Notes: generated from the letters alone by a model not told the origin. A stretch of DNA of 16,930 nt from Raskinella chloraquaticus (SeqCode) (GCA_002365175.1 DEZK01000031.1:1-16930); one strand, 5' to 3'; positions 1 to 15,755 are shown, numbered from the stretch's first letter. Numbers and translations: made by a program.

Positions 1-21
1 TTCAAACTTCGCCTTGCCCAT
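1..21 (-). CDS. tuf: Elongation factor Tu, 5' end only (cut by window edge)
   Basis: Seven codons are visible, reading MGKAKFE. This matches the usual start of bacterial EF-Tu (MAKxKFER) and lies directly after fusA, where tuf sits in the str operon. A Shine-Dalgarno sequence, AAGGAGA, lies about 8 nt before the ATG in the 43-bp gap after the fusA stop. EF-Tu carries aminoacyl-tRNA to the ribosomal A site using GTP. The rest of the gene, including all GTPase motifs, lies outside the window, so the call rests on seven residues plus gene order. Confidence 0.88.
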
Positions 22-64
22 TTCAAAGTCTCCTTAAAAGCTTACCCAGTGACGACGATCAATC

Positions 65-2140
<2,076 letters not shown>

Positions 2141-2168
2141 GACGATCAGCTCCGGATACGGTTTCGCG

Positions 2169-2639
2169 TTACCAGCGATAATGCGAGAAGGCGCGGTTGG
2201 CGTCGGCCATGCGGTGGGTATCTTCCCGCTTCTTGACCGCTGATCCGCGATTATTCGAGGCATCGAGAAGTTCAGCCGACAGCCGGTCGACCATCGTCTT
2301 TTCGTTACGGGCACGCGCCGCAATAATCAGCCAGCGGATGGCCAGAGCCTGACGGCGCTCGGGGCGCACTTCGACCGGCACCTGGTAGGTTGCGCCACCG
2401 ACACGGCGCGAACGCACCTCAACCGCCGGCTTCACATTGTCAAGCGCCTGACGGAAGACCTCGATCGGGTCGCCCTTGGCTTTTGACCTGATCACATCGA
2501 ACGCACCGTAGACGATCGTCTCTGCAACCGACTTCTTGCCTTCATACATGATCGAATTCATGAATTTGGTGACGACGATATCACCGAATTTCGGATCGGG
2601 AAGCACTTCCCGTTTTTCAGCAGCGTGACGACGCGACAT
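2169..2639 (-). CDS. rpsG: 30S ribosomal protein S7
   Basis: S7 nucleates assembly of the 30S head by binding the 3' major domain of 16S rRNA and contacts tRNA in the E site. The 156-aa protein begins MSRRHAAEKREVLPDPKFGD and ends FSHYRW, both typical of S7, and the length is normal. It carries the conserved helical core with the VEVRPERRQALAIRWL stretch. The start follows the rpsL stop by only 17 bp, and that gap holds a run of seven G followed by AAGGG as ribosome binding site, suggesting tight translational coupling to rpsL. In Escherichia coli S7 represses its own operon by binding the rpsL-rpsG junction. Here that gap is very short, so the same mechanism is not obvious. Confidence 0.98.
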   Translation of the reverse strand: MSRRHAAEKREVLPDPKFGDIVVTKFMNSIMYEGKKSVAETIVYGAFDVIRSKAKGDPIEVFRQALDNVKPAVEVRSRRVGGATYQVPVEVRPERRQALAIRWLIIAARARNEKTMVDRLSAELLDASNNRGSAVKKREDTHRMADANRAFSHYRW

Positions 2640-2656
2640 GACCCTTGCCCCCCCGC

Positions 2657-3028
2657 TTACTTCGGACGCTTCGCGCCGTATTTCGAACGACGCTGGCGGC
2701 GATCCTTGACGCCTTGCGTGTCGAGAACACCGCGCAGAATGTGATAGCGCACGCCGGGAAGATCCTTGACGCGACCGCCGCGGATCATCACCACCGAGTG
2801 CTCCTGCAAATTATGCCCTTCGCCCGGAATGTAGCCGATGACCTCATAGCCATTGGTGAGGCGCACTTTGGCGACCTTGCGCAAGGCGGAATTCGGCTTC
2901 TTCGGCGTCGTTGTATAAACGCGCGTGCACACGCCACGCTTCTGCGGGCAGGCCTGCAGGGCCGGGACCGTATTGCGCGGACGCAGGGGCGCACGCGGCT
3001 TGCGAATGAGCTGAGCAATCGTCGGCAT
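2657..3028 (-). CDS. rpsL: 30S ribosomal protein S12
   Basis: S12 sits at the decoding centre and helps set translational accuracy. The 123-aa protein carries the invariant blocks CPQKRGVCTRVYTTTPKKPN (27-46) and RGGRVKDLPGVRYH (83-96). Lys43 and Lys88, where substitutions give streptomycin resistance in other bacteria, are both the wild-type lysine, so streptomycin sensitivity at this target is inferred. Asp89, the residue beta-methylthiolated by RimO in E. coli, is present. It is the first gene of the str operon here and follows a leader of about 290 nt. The ribosome binding site is weak: AAAAGG and AGG lie 9-15 nt upstream of the ATG. The frame of the conserved N-terminus MPTIAQLIRKPR leaves no ambiguity about the start. 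Confidence 0.98.
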   Translation of the reverse strand: MPTIAQLIRKPRAPLRPRNTVPALQACPQKRGVCTRVYTTTPKKPNSALRKVAKVRLTNGYEVIGYIPGEGHNLQEHSVVMIRGGRVKDLPGVRYHILRGVLDTQGVKDRRQRRSKYGAKRPK

Positions 3029-3314
3029 TGTGCCAAGCCTACCTTTTTGCCATCGGGGCCGAACCCCGGTCGAAAATTTTGACGAAACGGCGCTTGCAGC
3101 GACGCTTCGGCGATGCTCCTGGACAGACGATTTGCATCAGACGACAACATGCGCCGCAGGGCTGGTATCAGCCGCACGACGCTTGAAAACAGAGGACCAG
3201 CCCGTTTCCGGACGGTCATGCCCCGTAATGTCTAACCGGATGCACAACAGCGTTTAGCGGCTCTCGATTCGAAAGTCTTTCGAACACGCCAGCCGCTACG
3301 GCCTGTCTAAGAGT
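3029..3314 (-). promoter_or_regulatory. Structured 5' leader of the rpsL (str) operon
   Basis: This stretch has no convincing gene but holds strong inverted repeats in the transcribed strand. Near the 5' end, arms 3256-3262 and 3291-3297 (AGCGGCT/AGCCGCT) enclose a second perfect repeat, 3268-3275 and 3277-3284 (TTCGAAAG/CTTTCGAA). Further on, arms 3159-3166 and 3196-3203 (GGGCTGGT/ACCAGCCC) enclose 29 nt. A small stem 3054-3058/3064-3068 lies close to the rpsL ribosome binding site. The arms are seen directly. Folding and any role in autoregulation by S12 or S7 are inference. Confidence 0.55.
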
Positions 3315-3320
3315 GGACGC

Positions 3321-3349
3321 TGTCTAACCGATGCCGGAAGCGCGGTCAA
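3321..3349 (-). promoter_or_regulatory. Candidate sigma-70-type promoter of the str operon
   Basis: On the minus strand TTGACC (3344-3349) and TAGACA (3321-3326) are separated by exactly 17 bp. The -35 is close to consensus; the -10 is weak, as is common in alphaproteobacteria. It lies between the rpoC terminator and rpsL, so it would make the str operon an independent unit starting near 3314. A similar pair with the same spacing precedes tRNA-Trp. Confidence 0.5.
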
Positions 3350-3430
3350 CAAGAGTCCACGAAAAAACCGGCCTCGACCATCTTTTTTTATATCCGTGCT
3401 CAATCACGCGACGCGCAGCATGACATCAAA
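3350..3430. other. Spacer between rpoC terminator and str promoter, with A/T tracts
   Basis: No gene here. It contains two A/T tracts: seven T on the plus strand followed by ATAT (3383-3391), and six A at 3362-3367. They lie upstream of the candidate -35 on the minus strand, where an UP-like element for the RNA polymerase alpha subunit could act, although spacing from the -35 is larger than usual for the distal tract. No clear hairpin precedes either tract, so I do not call a second terminator. Confidence 0.3.
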
Positions 3431-3461
3431 GAAAAGGGCCGCCTGTGAGGGCGACCCTTTT
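3431..3461 (-). terminator. Intrinsic terminator after rpoC
   Basis: Arms 3432-3443 and 3450-3461 form a 12-bp stem with a 6-nt loop. In minus-strand RNA the stem reads AAAAGGGUCGCC against GGCGGCCCUUUU and has one G-U pair. In plus-strand RNA the same position would be an A-C mismatch, so the hairpin is built for minus-strand transcription. It starts 23 bp after the rpoC stop and the 3' arm ends in four U, then C and three U. Confidence 0.82.
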
Positions 3462-3483
3462 TTGTAGAAATCTGGATTAACGC

Positions 3484-7665
<4,182 letters not shown>

Positions 7666-7749
7666 TCCCTGCTCCTTTGCAACACGCTGGCTCGATGTCC
7701 TCGGCCCGGCGCGTAAATCTGTCCTGAACGACTACGCTCGATCACTGGT

Positions 7750-7773
7750 CCGCGCCGCCTCGCGACGGCGCGG
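7750..7773 (-). other. GC-rich hairpin in the rpoB-rpoC gap
   Basis: A perfect 8-bp inverted repeat, CCGCGCCG at 7750-7757 and CGGCGCGG at 7766-7773, with an 8-nt loop, lies 10 bp beyond the rpoB stop. There is no T run on the minus strand after it, so it is not a standard terminator. It could be a 3'-end stabiliser, a pause site or an RNase substrate between the two cistrons. Confidence 0.5.
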
Positions 7774-7783
7774 TCGTCAATTC

Positions 7784-11917
<4,134 letters not shown>

Positions 11918-11947
11918 CTTTGCCCTCTTGATCGGCCTGCACTGTCC

Positions 11948-11980
11948 CTGACACCAACTCCCGCCAGTGCGGGGCGTCAG
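11948..11980 (-). other. Imperfect stem-loop in the rpoB 5' region
   Basis: Arms CTGAC (11948-11952) and GTCAG (11976-11980) enclose a second perfect stem CCCGC/GCGGG (11960-11964 and 11969-11973) with the 4-nt loop CAGT. It lies about 30 nt upstream of the rpoB ATG and leaves the ribosome binding site outside. It is weaker than the hairpin at 12017-12049 and its role is unknown. Confidence 0.35.
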
Positions 11981-12006
11981 TCGAGACAATCCATCTGGCA
12001 CGCTCT

Positions 12007-12018
12007 ACTTACGTAAGT
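12007..12018. repeat. 12-bp perfect palindrome between rplL and rpoB
   Basis: ACTTACGTAAGT reads the same on both strands. It lies just downstream, in the transcription direction, of the large rplL-rpoB hairpin and shares two bases with that hairpin's arm. It could be a protein-binding dyad or chance. No known operator is recognised. Confidence 0.5.
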
Positions 12019-12049
12019 TGCGGTGCCGGGGAAAACCGTGCACCGCAAC
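12017..12049 (-). other. Strong hairpin between rplL and rpoB (attenuator or processing site candidate)
   Basis: Arms GTTGCGGTGC (12017-12026) and GCACCGCAAC (12040-12049) are perfectly complementary over 10 bp. CGG (12027-12029) and CCG (12036-12038) extend the stem past a one-base bulge, leaving a six-base loop. It starts 47 bp beyond the rplL stop. No T run follows on the minus strand, so full termination is unlikely. In E. coli the rplL-rpoB gap holds an attenuator and an RNase III site that reduce rpoBC expression relative to the ribosomal genes. This hairpin is the obvious local candidate for that job, by position only. Confidence 0.6.
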
Positions 12050-12096
12050 GCTGTCATGTGACGTCAAGCTGACCGCAAGCAGCCAGCCGAAAAGGC

Positions 12097-12471
12097 TTAC
12101 TTGAGTTCAACCTTGGCGCCGGCCTTCTCAAGCTGTTCCTTGAGCTTGGTTGCTTCGTCCTTGGAAATCCCTTCCTTGACCGCCTTGGGCGCGCCTTCGA
12201 CGAGATCCTTGGCTTCTTTCAGGCCGAGCCCGGTGATAGCGCGGACTTCCTTGATCACCTCGATCTTCTTGTCGCCAGCCGCGGCAAGCATAACGGTGAA
12301 CTCGGTCTGTTCTTCGACGACAGGTGCCGCCGCAGCGCCGCCGGCAACCGCAACCGCCACAGGTGCAGCAGCCGAAACGCCCCATTTTTCTTCCAGCATC
12401 TTGGCCAGATCAGCGGCCTCGATAACCGTCAGCTTTGACAATTCTTCGACGATTTTTGACAGATCAGTCAT
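12097..12471 (-). CDS. rplL: 50S ribosomal protein L7/L12
   Basis: L7/L12 is the multi-copy stalk protein that recruits and stimulates translational GTPases such as the EF-G and EF-Tu encoded elsewhere in this window. The 124-aa protein has the N-terminal dimerisation/L10-binding domain (about 1-32), an alanine-rich flexible hinge (about 34-50) and the globular C-terminal domain (about 56-124). That domain carries EVIKEVRAITGLGLKEAKDL (71-90) and VEGAPKAVKEG, the factor-binding surface. It lies 38 bp after rplJ, with AAGGA about 8 nt before the ATG. The rplJ-rplL pairing and spacing are standard. In E. coli L12 is made at several copies per L10 through translational control of the shared message. 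Confidence 0.98.
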   Translation of the reverse strand: MTDLSKIVEELSKLTVIEAADLAKMLEEKWGVSAAAPVAVAVAGGAAAAPVVEEQTEFTVMLAAAGDKKIEVIKEVRAITGLGLKEAKDLVEGAPKAVKEGISKDEATKLKEQLEKAGAKVELK

Positions 12472-12504
12472 GTTTACGTTCCTTGTGGGTACCGATTATG
12501 GATT

Positions 12505-12517
12505 CCGCCTCAGGCGG
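12505..12517 (-). other. Small perfect hairpin around the rplJ stop codon
   Basis: CCGCC (12505-12509) and GGCGG (12513-12517) are perfectly complementary. The three loop bases are exactly the rplJ stop codon TGA on the minus strand. The stem lies 34 nt upstream of the rplL start. The arms are observed directly; an effect on termination or re-initiation is speculation. Confidence 0.4.
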
Positions 12518-13028
12518 CTTCACTCTTTCTGGCATGGGCCGCGATCACACGTGCCAACTGGCCTCCCGGCGCCTGCAACAGGCCGGCAAGCTTGGTCGCC
12601 GGTGCCTGGATGCAGCCGACGATCTTGGCGCGCAACTCGTCAAGCGAGGGCATCGTGGCAAGCGCCTTGACACCATCGGCATTGAGAGCCGTTCCCCGAA
12701 GTGCGCCACCGAGAACCACGAATTTCTCGTGTCCCTTGGCGAAATCGGTCGCGACCTTGGGCGCGGCAACCGGATCATTGGCATAAGCAATGATCGTCGG
12801 CCCCTTCAGGTAAGGGGTAATGTCCGCCACGCCCGTTCCGTCAAGAGCGAGCTTGGTGAGGCGGTTCTTGGTGACTTTGACGGTCGCGCCCTGCCCCTTC
12901 ATCTGCCGACGCAAGGTCTGCAGCTGGGCGACAGTGAGACCGGCATAATGCGCCACGACAATCGAGCCTGCGCCTTTGAAGGCGTCGTTCAGGTCGCTGA
13001 CGAGGGCGCGTTTTCCCGCTCTATCCAC
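12510..13028 (-). CDS. rplJ: 50S ribosomal protein L10
   Basis: L10 anchors the L12 dimers to the large subunit at the base of the GTPase stalk, and in other bacteria the L10-L12 complex represses its own message. The start is GTG at 13028, giving VDRAGKRALVSDLNDAF. A GGAGAG lies about 6 nt upstream, and this N-terminus matches other alphaproteobacterial L10 proteins. Longer readings from a TTG at 13088 have no such support. The result is a 172-aa protein with the conserved GLTVAQLQTLRRQMK (about 30-44), VTKNRL and KGPTIIAYANDPVAAPKV blocks. The C-terminal tail, LARVIAAHARKSEAA, forms the L12-binding helix. It follows a 363-bp gap after rplA and is followed by rplL after 38 bp. Confidence 0.96.
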   Translation of the reverse strand: MDRAGKRALVSDLNDAFKGAGSIVVAHYAGLTVAQLQTLRRQMKGQGATVKVTKNRLTKLALDGTGVADITPYLKGPTIIAYANDPVAAPKVATDFAKGHEKFVVLGGALRGTALNADGVKALATMPSLDELRAKIVGCIQAPATKLAGLLQAPGGQLARVIAAHARKSEAA

Positions 13029-13362
13029 GTGCTCTCTCCGGTAGGCGACAACTTGCGTTGCCGCCGGTTGCGTGAGCCGGCTCTCCAAGGCACGACGCCT
13101 CGAAAAACCAGCGGTTCAACCCTGCCCTCCTGCTCTTGCTGACAAGCGCAGGAAACACGCGGCCCGAACCAGATCGCGAACAGGTCACCCTGCCCCGTAA
13201 AACCGGTACGCACCCCGTCTATGCAGGCCCCTGGAGCCAAGGCTCCCGGCTTAAGTGACGACCAAACGCCGCCACACCTGCAGTCTCGGACAGGCTCGAG
13301 ACGAAAAGGAAACCTCTCCGCCTCGCCGCCCGCCAGGCAGAACCCGGCGGGTAGTCAGGGCA
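13029..13362 (-). promoter_or_regulatory. rplA-rplJ gap: candidate L10 autoregulatory leader
   Basis: There is no supportable gene in this stretch. On the transcribed strand there are nested inverted repeats: outer arms TGCAGG/CCTGCA (13222-13227 and 13277-13282) enclosing a perfect GGAGCC-AA-GGCTCC (13233-13246). Just upstream lie GTCTCG/CGAGAC (13283-13288 and 13297-13302) and CCCGCC/GGCGGG (13329-13334 and 13346-13351). In many bacteria the L10-L12 complex binds an rplJ leader with a bent stem. I infer that such a leader lies here, but I cannot match the consensus base by base. I looked for a promoter on the minus strand and found no convincing -35/-10 pair. Confidence 0.45.
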
Positions 13363-13386
13363 AGGCGCGCGATTTGCCGCGCGCCT
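13363..13386 (-). other. GC-rich hairpin immediately after rplA
   Basis: A perfect 9-bp repeat, AGGCGCGCG (13363-13371) and CGCGCGCCT (13378-13386), with a 6-nt loop, lies 5 bp beyond the rplA stop. No U tract follows on the minus strand (TGCCCTGA), so it is a poor intrinsic terminator. It may protect the rplKA message end or attenuate read-through into rplJ. Confidence 0.55.
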
Positions 13387-13391
13387 CGACA

Positions 13392-14093
13392 TCAGCCAGC
13401 GATCACACTGCCGGGCTCGACGCGAACGCCGGGACCCATGGTGGAGGAGATCGCAACCTTCTGGACAAACGTTCCCTTGGCACCCGATGGGCGCGCCTTG
13501 GCAACGGTGTCGACAAACGCCTTGATATTGGCAACCAGCGCCTCTTCACTGAAGGAGGCCTTGCCAACGCCGGCTTGAACGATGCCGTATTTCTCGGCAC
13601 GAAACTCGACCGCGCCGCCTTTTGCCGCCTTGACCGCAGCCGTCACATCCATGGTGACGGTGCCAACCTTCGGGTTGGGCATCATGCCGCGTGGGCCCAG
13701 CACCTTGCCGAGCCGCCCCACCAGACCCATCATGTCAGGCGTCGCGATACAGCGGTCAAAATCGATCGTCCCGCCATTGACCTTCTCGAAGAGGTCTTCG
13801 GCACCGATCACATCAGCGCCCGCAGCCTTGGCTTCCTCAGCCTTGGCGCCGCGGGCAAACACGCCAACGCGTACCGAGCGACCCGACCCATTGGGAAGCG
13901 CGCACACGCCGCGCACCTGCTGATCGGCCTGACGCGGATCAATACCGAGATTGACCGCAACGTCGATTGTCTCGTCAAACTTCGCCTTGGCCCGTTCCTT
14001 GACCATCTTTACGGCATCAACAATCGAATAAAGTGTTGTACGTTCAACACCTTCACGAGCTGCCTTCATGCGTTTTGTGAGTTTGATGTCCAT
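13392..14093 (-). CDS. rplA: 50S ribosomal protein L1
   Basis: L1 forms the mobile L1 stalk that binds 23S rRNA near the E site and helps move deacylated tRNA out of the ribosome. The protein is 233 aa, the usual length, and carries the signature LGPRGMMPNPKVGTVT (132-147). The N-terminus MDIKLTKRMK is slightly different from the common MAKxxKR start, but the start is fixed by position: the ATG lies three bases after the rplK stop. The ribosome binding site, a GAGGTGG-type stretch, is inside the end of rplK, which implies translational coupling. In E. coli L1 represses the rplK-rplA message. A GC-rich hairpin follows the stop directly. Confidence 0.98.
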   Translation of the reverse strand: MDIKLTKRMKAAREGVERTTLYSIVDAVKMVKERAKAKFDETIDVAVNLGIDPRQADQQVRGVCALPNGSGRSVRVGVFARGAKAEEAKAAGADVIGAEDLFEKVNGGTIDFDRCIATPDMMGLVGRLGKVLGPRGMMPNPKVGTVTMDVTAAVKAAKGGAVEFRAEKYGIVQAGVGKASFSEEALVANIKAFVDTVAKARPSGAKGTFVQKVAISSTMGPGVRVEPGSVIAG

Positions 14094-14096
14094 GTC

Positions 14097-14528
14097 TCAG
14101 CCCACCACCTCAATGCCCATCGAGCGGGCAGAACCCTCAATCATGCTCATCGCCGATTCAACGCTGTCGCAATTGAGATCCTTGAGCTTGTGACCGGCGA
14201 TTTCCTTCACCTGCGCCTTGGTGACCCTGCCGACGAAGCCGCCGCGACCGGGCGTCTTCGAACCAGCGGTCAGACCTGCCGCCTTTTTCAGGAAATAGGC
14301 CACCGGCGACGAGCGCATCTCGAAGCTGAACGACTTGTCCTGATAATAGGTGATGACGACCGGGATGGGAGTGCCCTTCTCGATCTGCTGTGTCTTGGCG
14401 TTGAACTCCTTGCAGAAGCCCATGATGTTGATACCGCGCTGGCCAAGCGCTGGCCCGATCGGCGGCTGCGGGGTGGCCCCGCCGGCACCGATTTCGAGCT
14501 TGATATAGCCCAGAACCTTCTTCGCCAT
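14097..14528 (-). CDS. rplK: 50S ribosomal protein L11
   Basis: L11 binds the GTPase-associated centre of 23S rRNA and is the site through which thiostrepton and RelA-dependent stringent signalling act in other bacteria. The 143-aa protein starts MAKKVLGYIKLEI and contains the proline-rich N-terminal signature GATPQPPIGPALGQRGINIM (17-36). Its C-terminal rRNA-binding domain has the KTPGRGGFVGRVTKAQVKEI block. AAGGAG lies 6 nt before the ATG. It follows nusG after a 100-bp gap with nested inverted repeats and runs into rplA with a three-base spacer. No mutations at recognisable proline positions are seen. Confidence 0.98.
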   Translation of the reverse strand: MAKKVLGYIKLEIGAGGATPQPPIGPALGQRGINIMGFCKEFNAKTQQIEKGTPIPVVITYYQDKSFSFEMRSSPVAYFLKKAAGLTAGSKTPGRGGFVGRVTKAQVKEIAGHKLKDLNCDSVESAMSMIEGSARSMGIEVVG

Positions 14529-14573
14529 CTCTGTCTCCTTCGCGCCGGCCTATATCCGGCTCATTGCAAGGTA

Positions 14574-14619
14574 GCGTGGTGCGGTAGCAACGGCAGGCGA
14601 CGCCGTATCCCTCCCACGC
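14574..14619 (-). promoter_or_regulatory. Nested stem-loop in the nusG-rplK gap
   Basis: Outer arms GCGTGG (14574-14579) and CCACGC (14614-14619) enclose ACGGC/GCCGT (14590-14594 and 14602-14606). Another small stem, GCCGG/CCGGC (14544-14548 and 14556-14560), lies next to the rplK ribosome binding site. In E. coli L1 binds a structure just upstream of rplK. This is the equivalent place, but I do not recognise the L1 target motif itself, so the link is positional. Confidence 0.35.
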
Positions 14620-14628
14620 GTGAAGCGG

Positions 14629-15162
14629 TCAGAGCTCCTGCACCTGACCGTATTCAAGTTCAACCGGTGTCGGACGGCCGAAAATACTGACCGCGACCTT
14701 CACCCGCTCGCGCTGCTCATCCACTTCCTCGACCATTCCTTCAAATGAAGCGAACGGACCATCGAGAACGCGAACCTTCTGGCCGATCTGGAAGATAACC
14801 TTGTGCTTGGGCTTGTCGCTGCCATCCTGCACCTGTTGCAGAATTCGCAGCGCTTCCGCCTCGCTGATCGGCATCGGCCGTTTGTCAGCCCCCAGGAATC
14901 CGGTGACCTTCGGCGTATTCTTGATGAGGTGATAGGCCTCATCCGTCATATCCATCTTCACCAGCACATAGCCCGGAAAGAATTTGTGCTCCGCCTCGAC
15001 CTTGCGCCCGCGGCGCACTTCCACACGCTTTTCAGTGGGTACCAGCACATGCTCGAAGAGATGATCGAGCTTCTGCTGCTTGGCCTTCTCGCGGATGGCC
15101 TCCGCCACCTTGTTCTCGAAATTCGAATAGGCGTGAACGATATACCAGCGCTGCGCGGCCAT
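14629..15162 (-). CDS. nusG: Transcription termination/antitermination factor NusG
   Basis: NusG binds the clamp of RNA polymerase, suppresses pausing, and links the polymerase to Rho or to ribosomal S10. The 177-aa protein has the normal two-domain layout. The NGN domain (about 4-105) carries WYIVHAYSNFENKVAEAI and HKFFPGYVLVKMDM. The KOW domain (about 125-177) carries IGQKVRVLDGPFASFEG and the SIFGRPTPVEL end. The start has GGGAGAG 5-8 nt upstream. It follows secE after only 15 bp, as in most bacteria, and is followed by rplK. It acts on the polymerase whose two large subunits are encoded downstream in this cluster. Confidence 0.98.
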   Translation of the reverse strand: MAAQRWYIVHAYSNFENKVAEAIREKAKQQKLDHLFEHVLVPTEKRVEVRRGRKVEAEHKFFPGYVLVKMDMTDEAYHLIKNTPKVTGFLGADKRPMPISEAEALRILQQVQDGSDKPKHKVIFQIGQKVRVLDGPFASFEGMVEEVDEQRERVKVAVSIFGRPTPVELEYGQVQEL

Positions 15163-15177
15163 GGTCTCTCCCTGATC

Positions 15178-15375
15178 CTAGCGGCCAAAGCCAAGCAGGA
15201 ACGACACCGCCCAGGCGATCAGCTGATCAGCGGCAACAAAAAACAATGCGGCAACGAACACGAAAACGAACACCATCGCCGTCGTGATCAAGGTTTCCTT
15301 GCGTGTCGGCCAGGTGACCTTGGCGGTCTCCTGTCGAACTTGCTGGATGAATTCTAACGGACCCGACTTCGCCAT
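15178..15375 (-). CDS. secE: Preprotein translocase subunit SecE
   Basis: SecE is the small essential subunit that clamps the SecY channel in the inner membrane. The 65-aa protein has the conserved cytosolic amphipathic motif KVTWPTRKET (19-28) followed by one transmembrane helix (about 29-49) and a hydrophobic tail (50-63). This is the short, single-helix form usual outside gammaproteobacteria. The frame is open up to 15489, but MAKSGPLEFIQQVR is the family N-terminus. It has TTGAGGT immediately upstream, although the spacing is short. The stop is 15 bp before nusG. Upstream, 292 bp separate it from tRNA-Trp. Confidence 0.96.
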   Translation of the reverse strand: MAKSGPLEFIQQVRQETAKVTWPTRKETLITTAMVFVFVFVAALFFVAADQLIAWAVSFLLGFGR

Positions 15376-15667
15376 TACCTCAATGCCGACCAAACGACAT
15401 ATCCCTTGCCAAGCAGCGCATTGCGCTCTGGCCAATGCCTCAAACCCTGATAAACGCCCGCCGGCGAAAAACCATGAAGAGGCCAACAACCCTTAATGCG
15501 TGAAATCCCGACCCCGATTCTGTCTCATCGGAGTGCAAGGGTGAGACGCCTAACGGGTTAGGCGGCGAACGTCAAGGCGGATCGACGATTTTTCTCTCGT
15601 CCGCCATCCAATACCGGCTGACGCGGCCCCGCCGACAGATGATCAGCCCGCCTTGCCAGACAACGCC
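15376..15667 (-). promoter_or_regulatory. tRNA-Trp to secE spacer with candidate promoter and hairpins
   Basis: No gene is supported in these 292 bp. A candidate promoter on the minus strand is TTGACG (15570-15575), 17 bp, TAGGCG (15547-15552); the -10 is poor. The -10 sits in a perfect 8-bp dyad CGCCTAAC/GTTAGGCG (15547-15554 and 15557-15564). A further imperfect stem (GGCG...GACGA / TCGTC...CGCC, about 15576-15604) precedes it. No stem followed by a T run is present on the minus strand, so read-through from the tRNA into secE is plausible. Confidence 0.35.
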
Positions 15668-15743
15668 TGGCAGGAGTGGAGGGGCTCGAACCCCCAACCC
15701 CCGGTTTTGGAGACCGGTGCTCTACCAGTTGAGCTACACTCCT
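15668..15743 (-). tRNA. trnW: tRNA-Trp (anticodon CCA)
   Basis: A 76-nt cloverleaf with the 3' CCA encoded. The acceptor arms AGGAGTG and CACTCCT pair perfectly. The D stem is GCTC/GAGC with loop AACTGGTA. The anticodon stem CCGGT/ACCGG holds the loop CTCCAAA with anticodon CCA at 15708-15710, and the T loop is TTCGAGC. The A1-U72 pair and discriminator G73 are as in E. coli tRNA-Trp, with which the anticodon arm is identical. It reads UGG. Its place just before secE-nusG is common in bacteria. A 6-bp dyad (15654-15659 and 15667-15672) overlaps the 3' end and could shape the trailer. Confidence 0.97.
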
Positions 15744-15755
15744 ATCGCGGCGCCT

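Noticed and set aside
2141..2323. N-terminal extension of fusA by 61 codons
   Set aside because: It overlaps rpsG in another frame, and the conserved EF-G start with a Shine-Dalgarno sequence is at 2140.
2788..3219. Minus-strand frame in the rpsL leader starting MTVRKRAGPLF
   Set aside because: It overlaps rpsL out of frame, lacks a ribosome binding site and domain, and lies in DNA better explained as structured leader. A leader peptide cannot be excluded.
11918..12001. Upstream extension of rpoB
   Set aside because: The family N-terminus MTQAFTSSRRIRKFFG begins at 11917, and the extension covers the intercistronic stem-loop.
13029..13088. Upstream TTG start for rplJ
   Set aside because: The first 20 residues do not fit L10. 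The GTG at 13028 has GGAGAG in front and gives the family N-terminus.
15547..15564. Dyad CGCCTAAC/GTTAGGCG as a terminator after tRNA-Trp
   Set aside because: The two-base loop is too small for an RNA hairpin of that form and no T run follows on the minus strand.
15654..15743. tRNA-Trp as an integration (att) site of a genomic island
   Set aside because: The tRNA 3' end faces secE, where no integrase or duplicated tRNA end is present. The atypical genes are on the 5' side.
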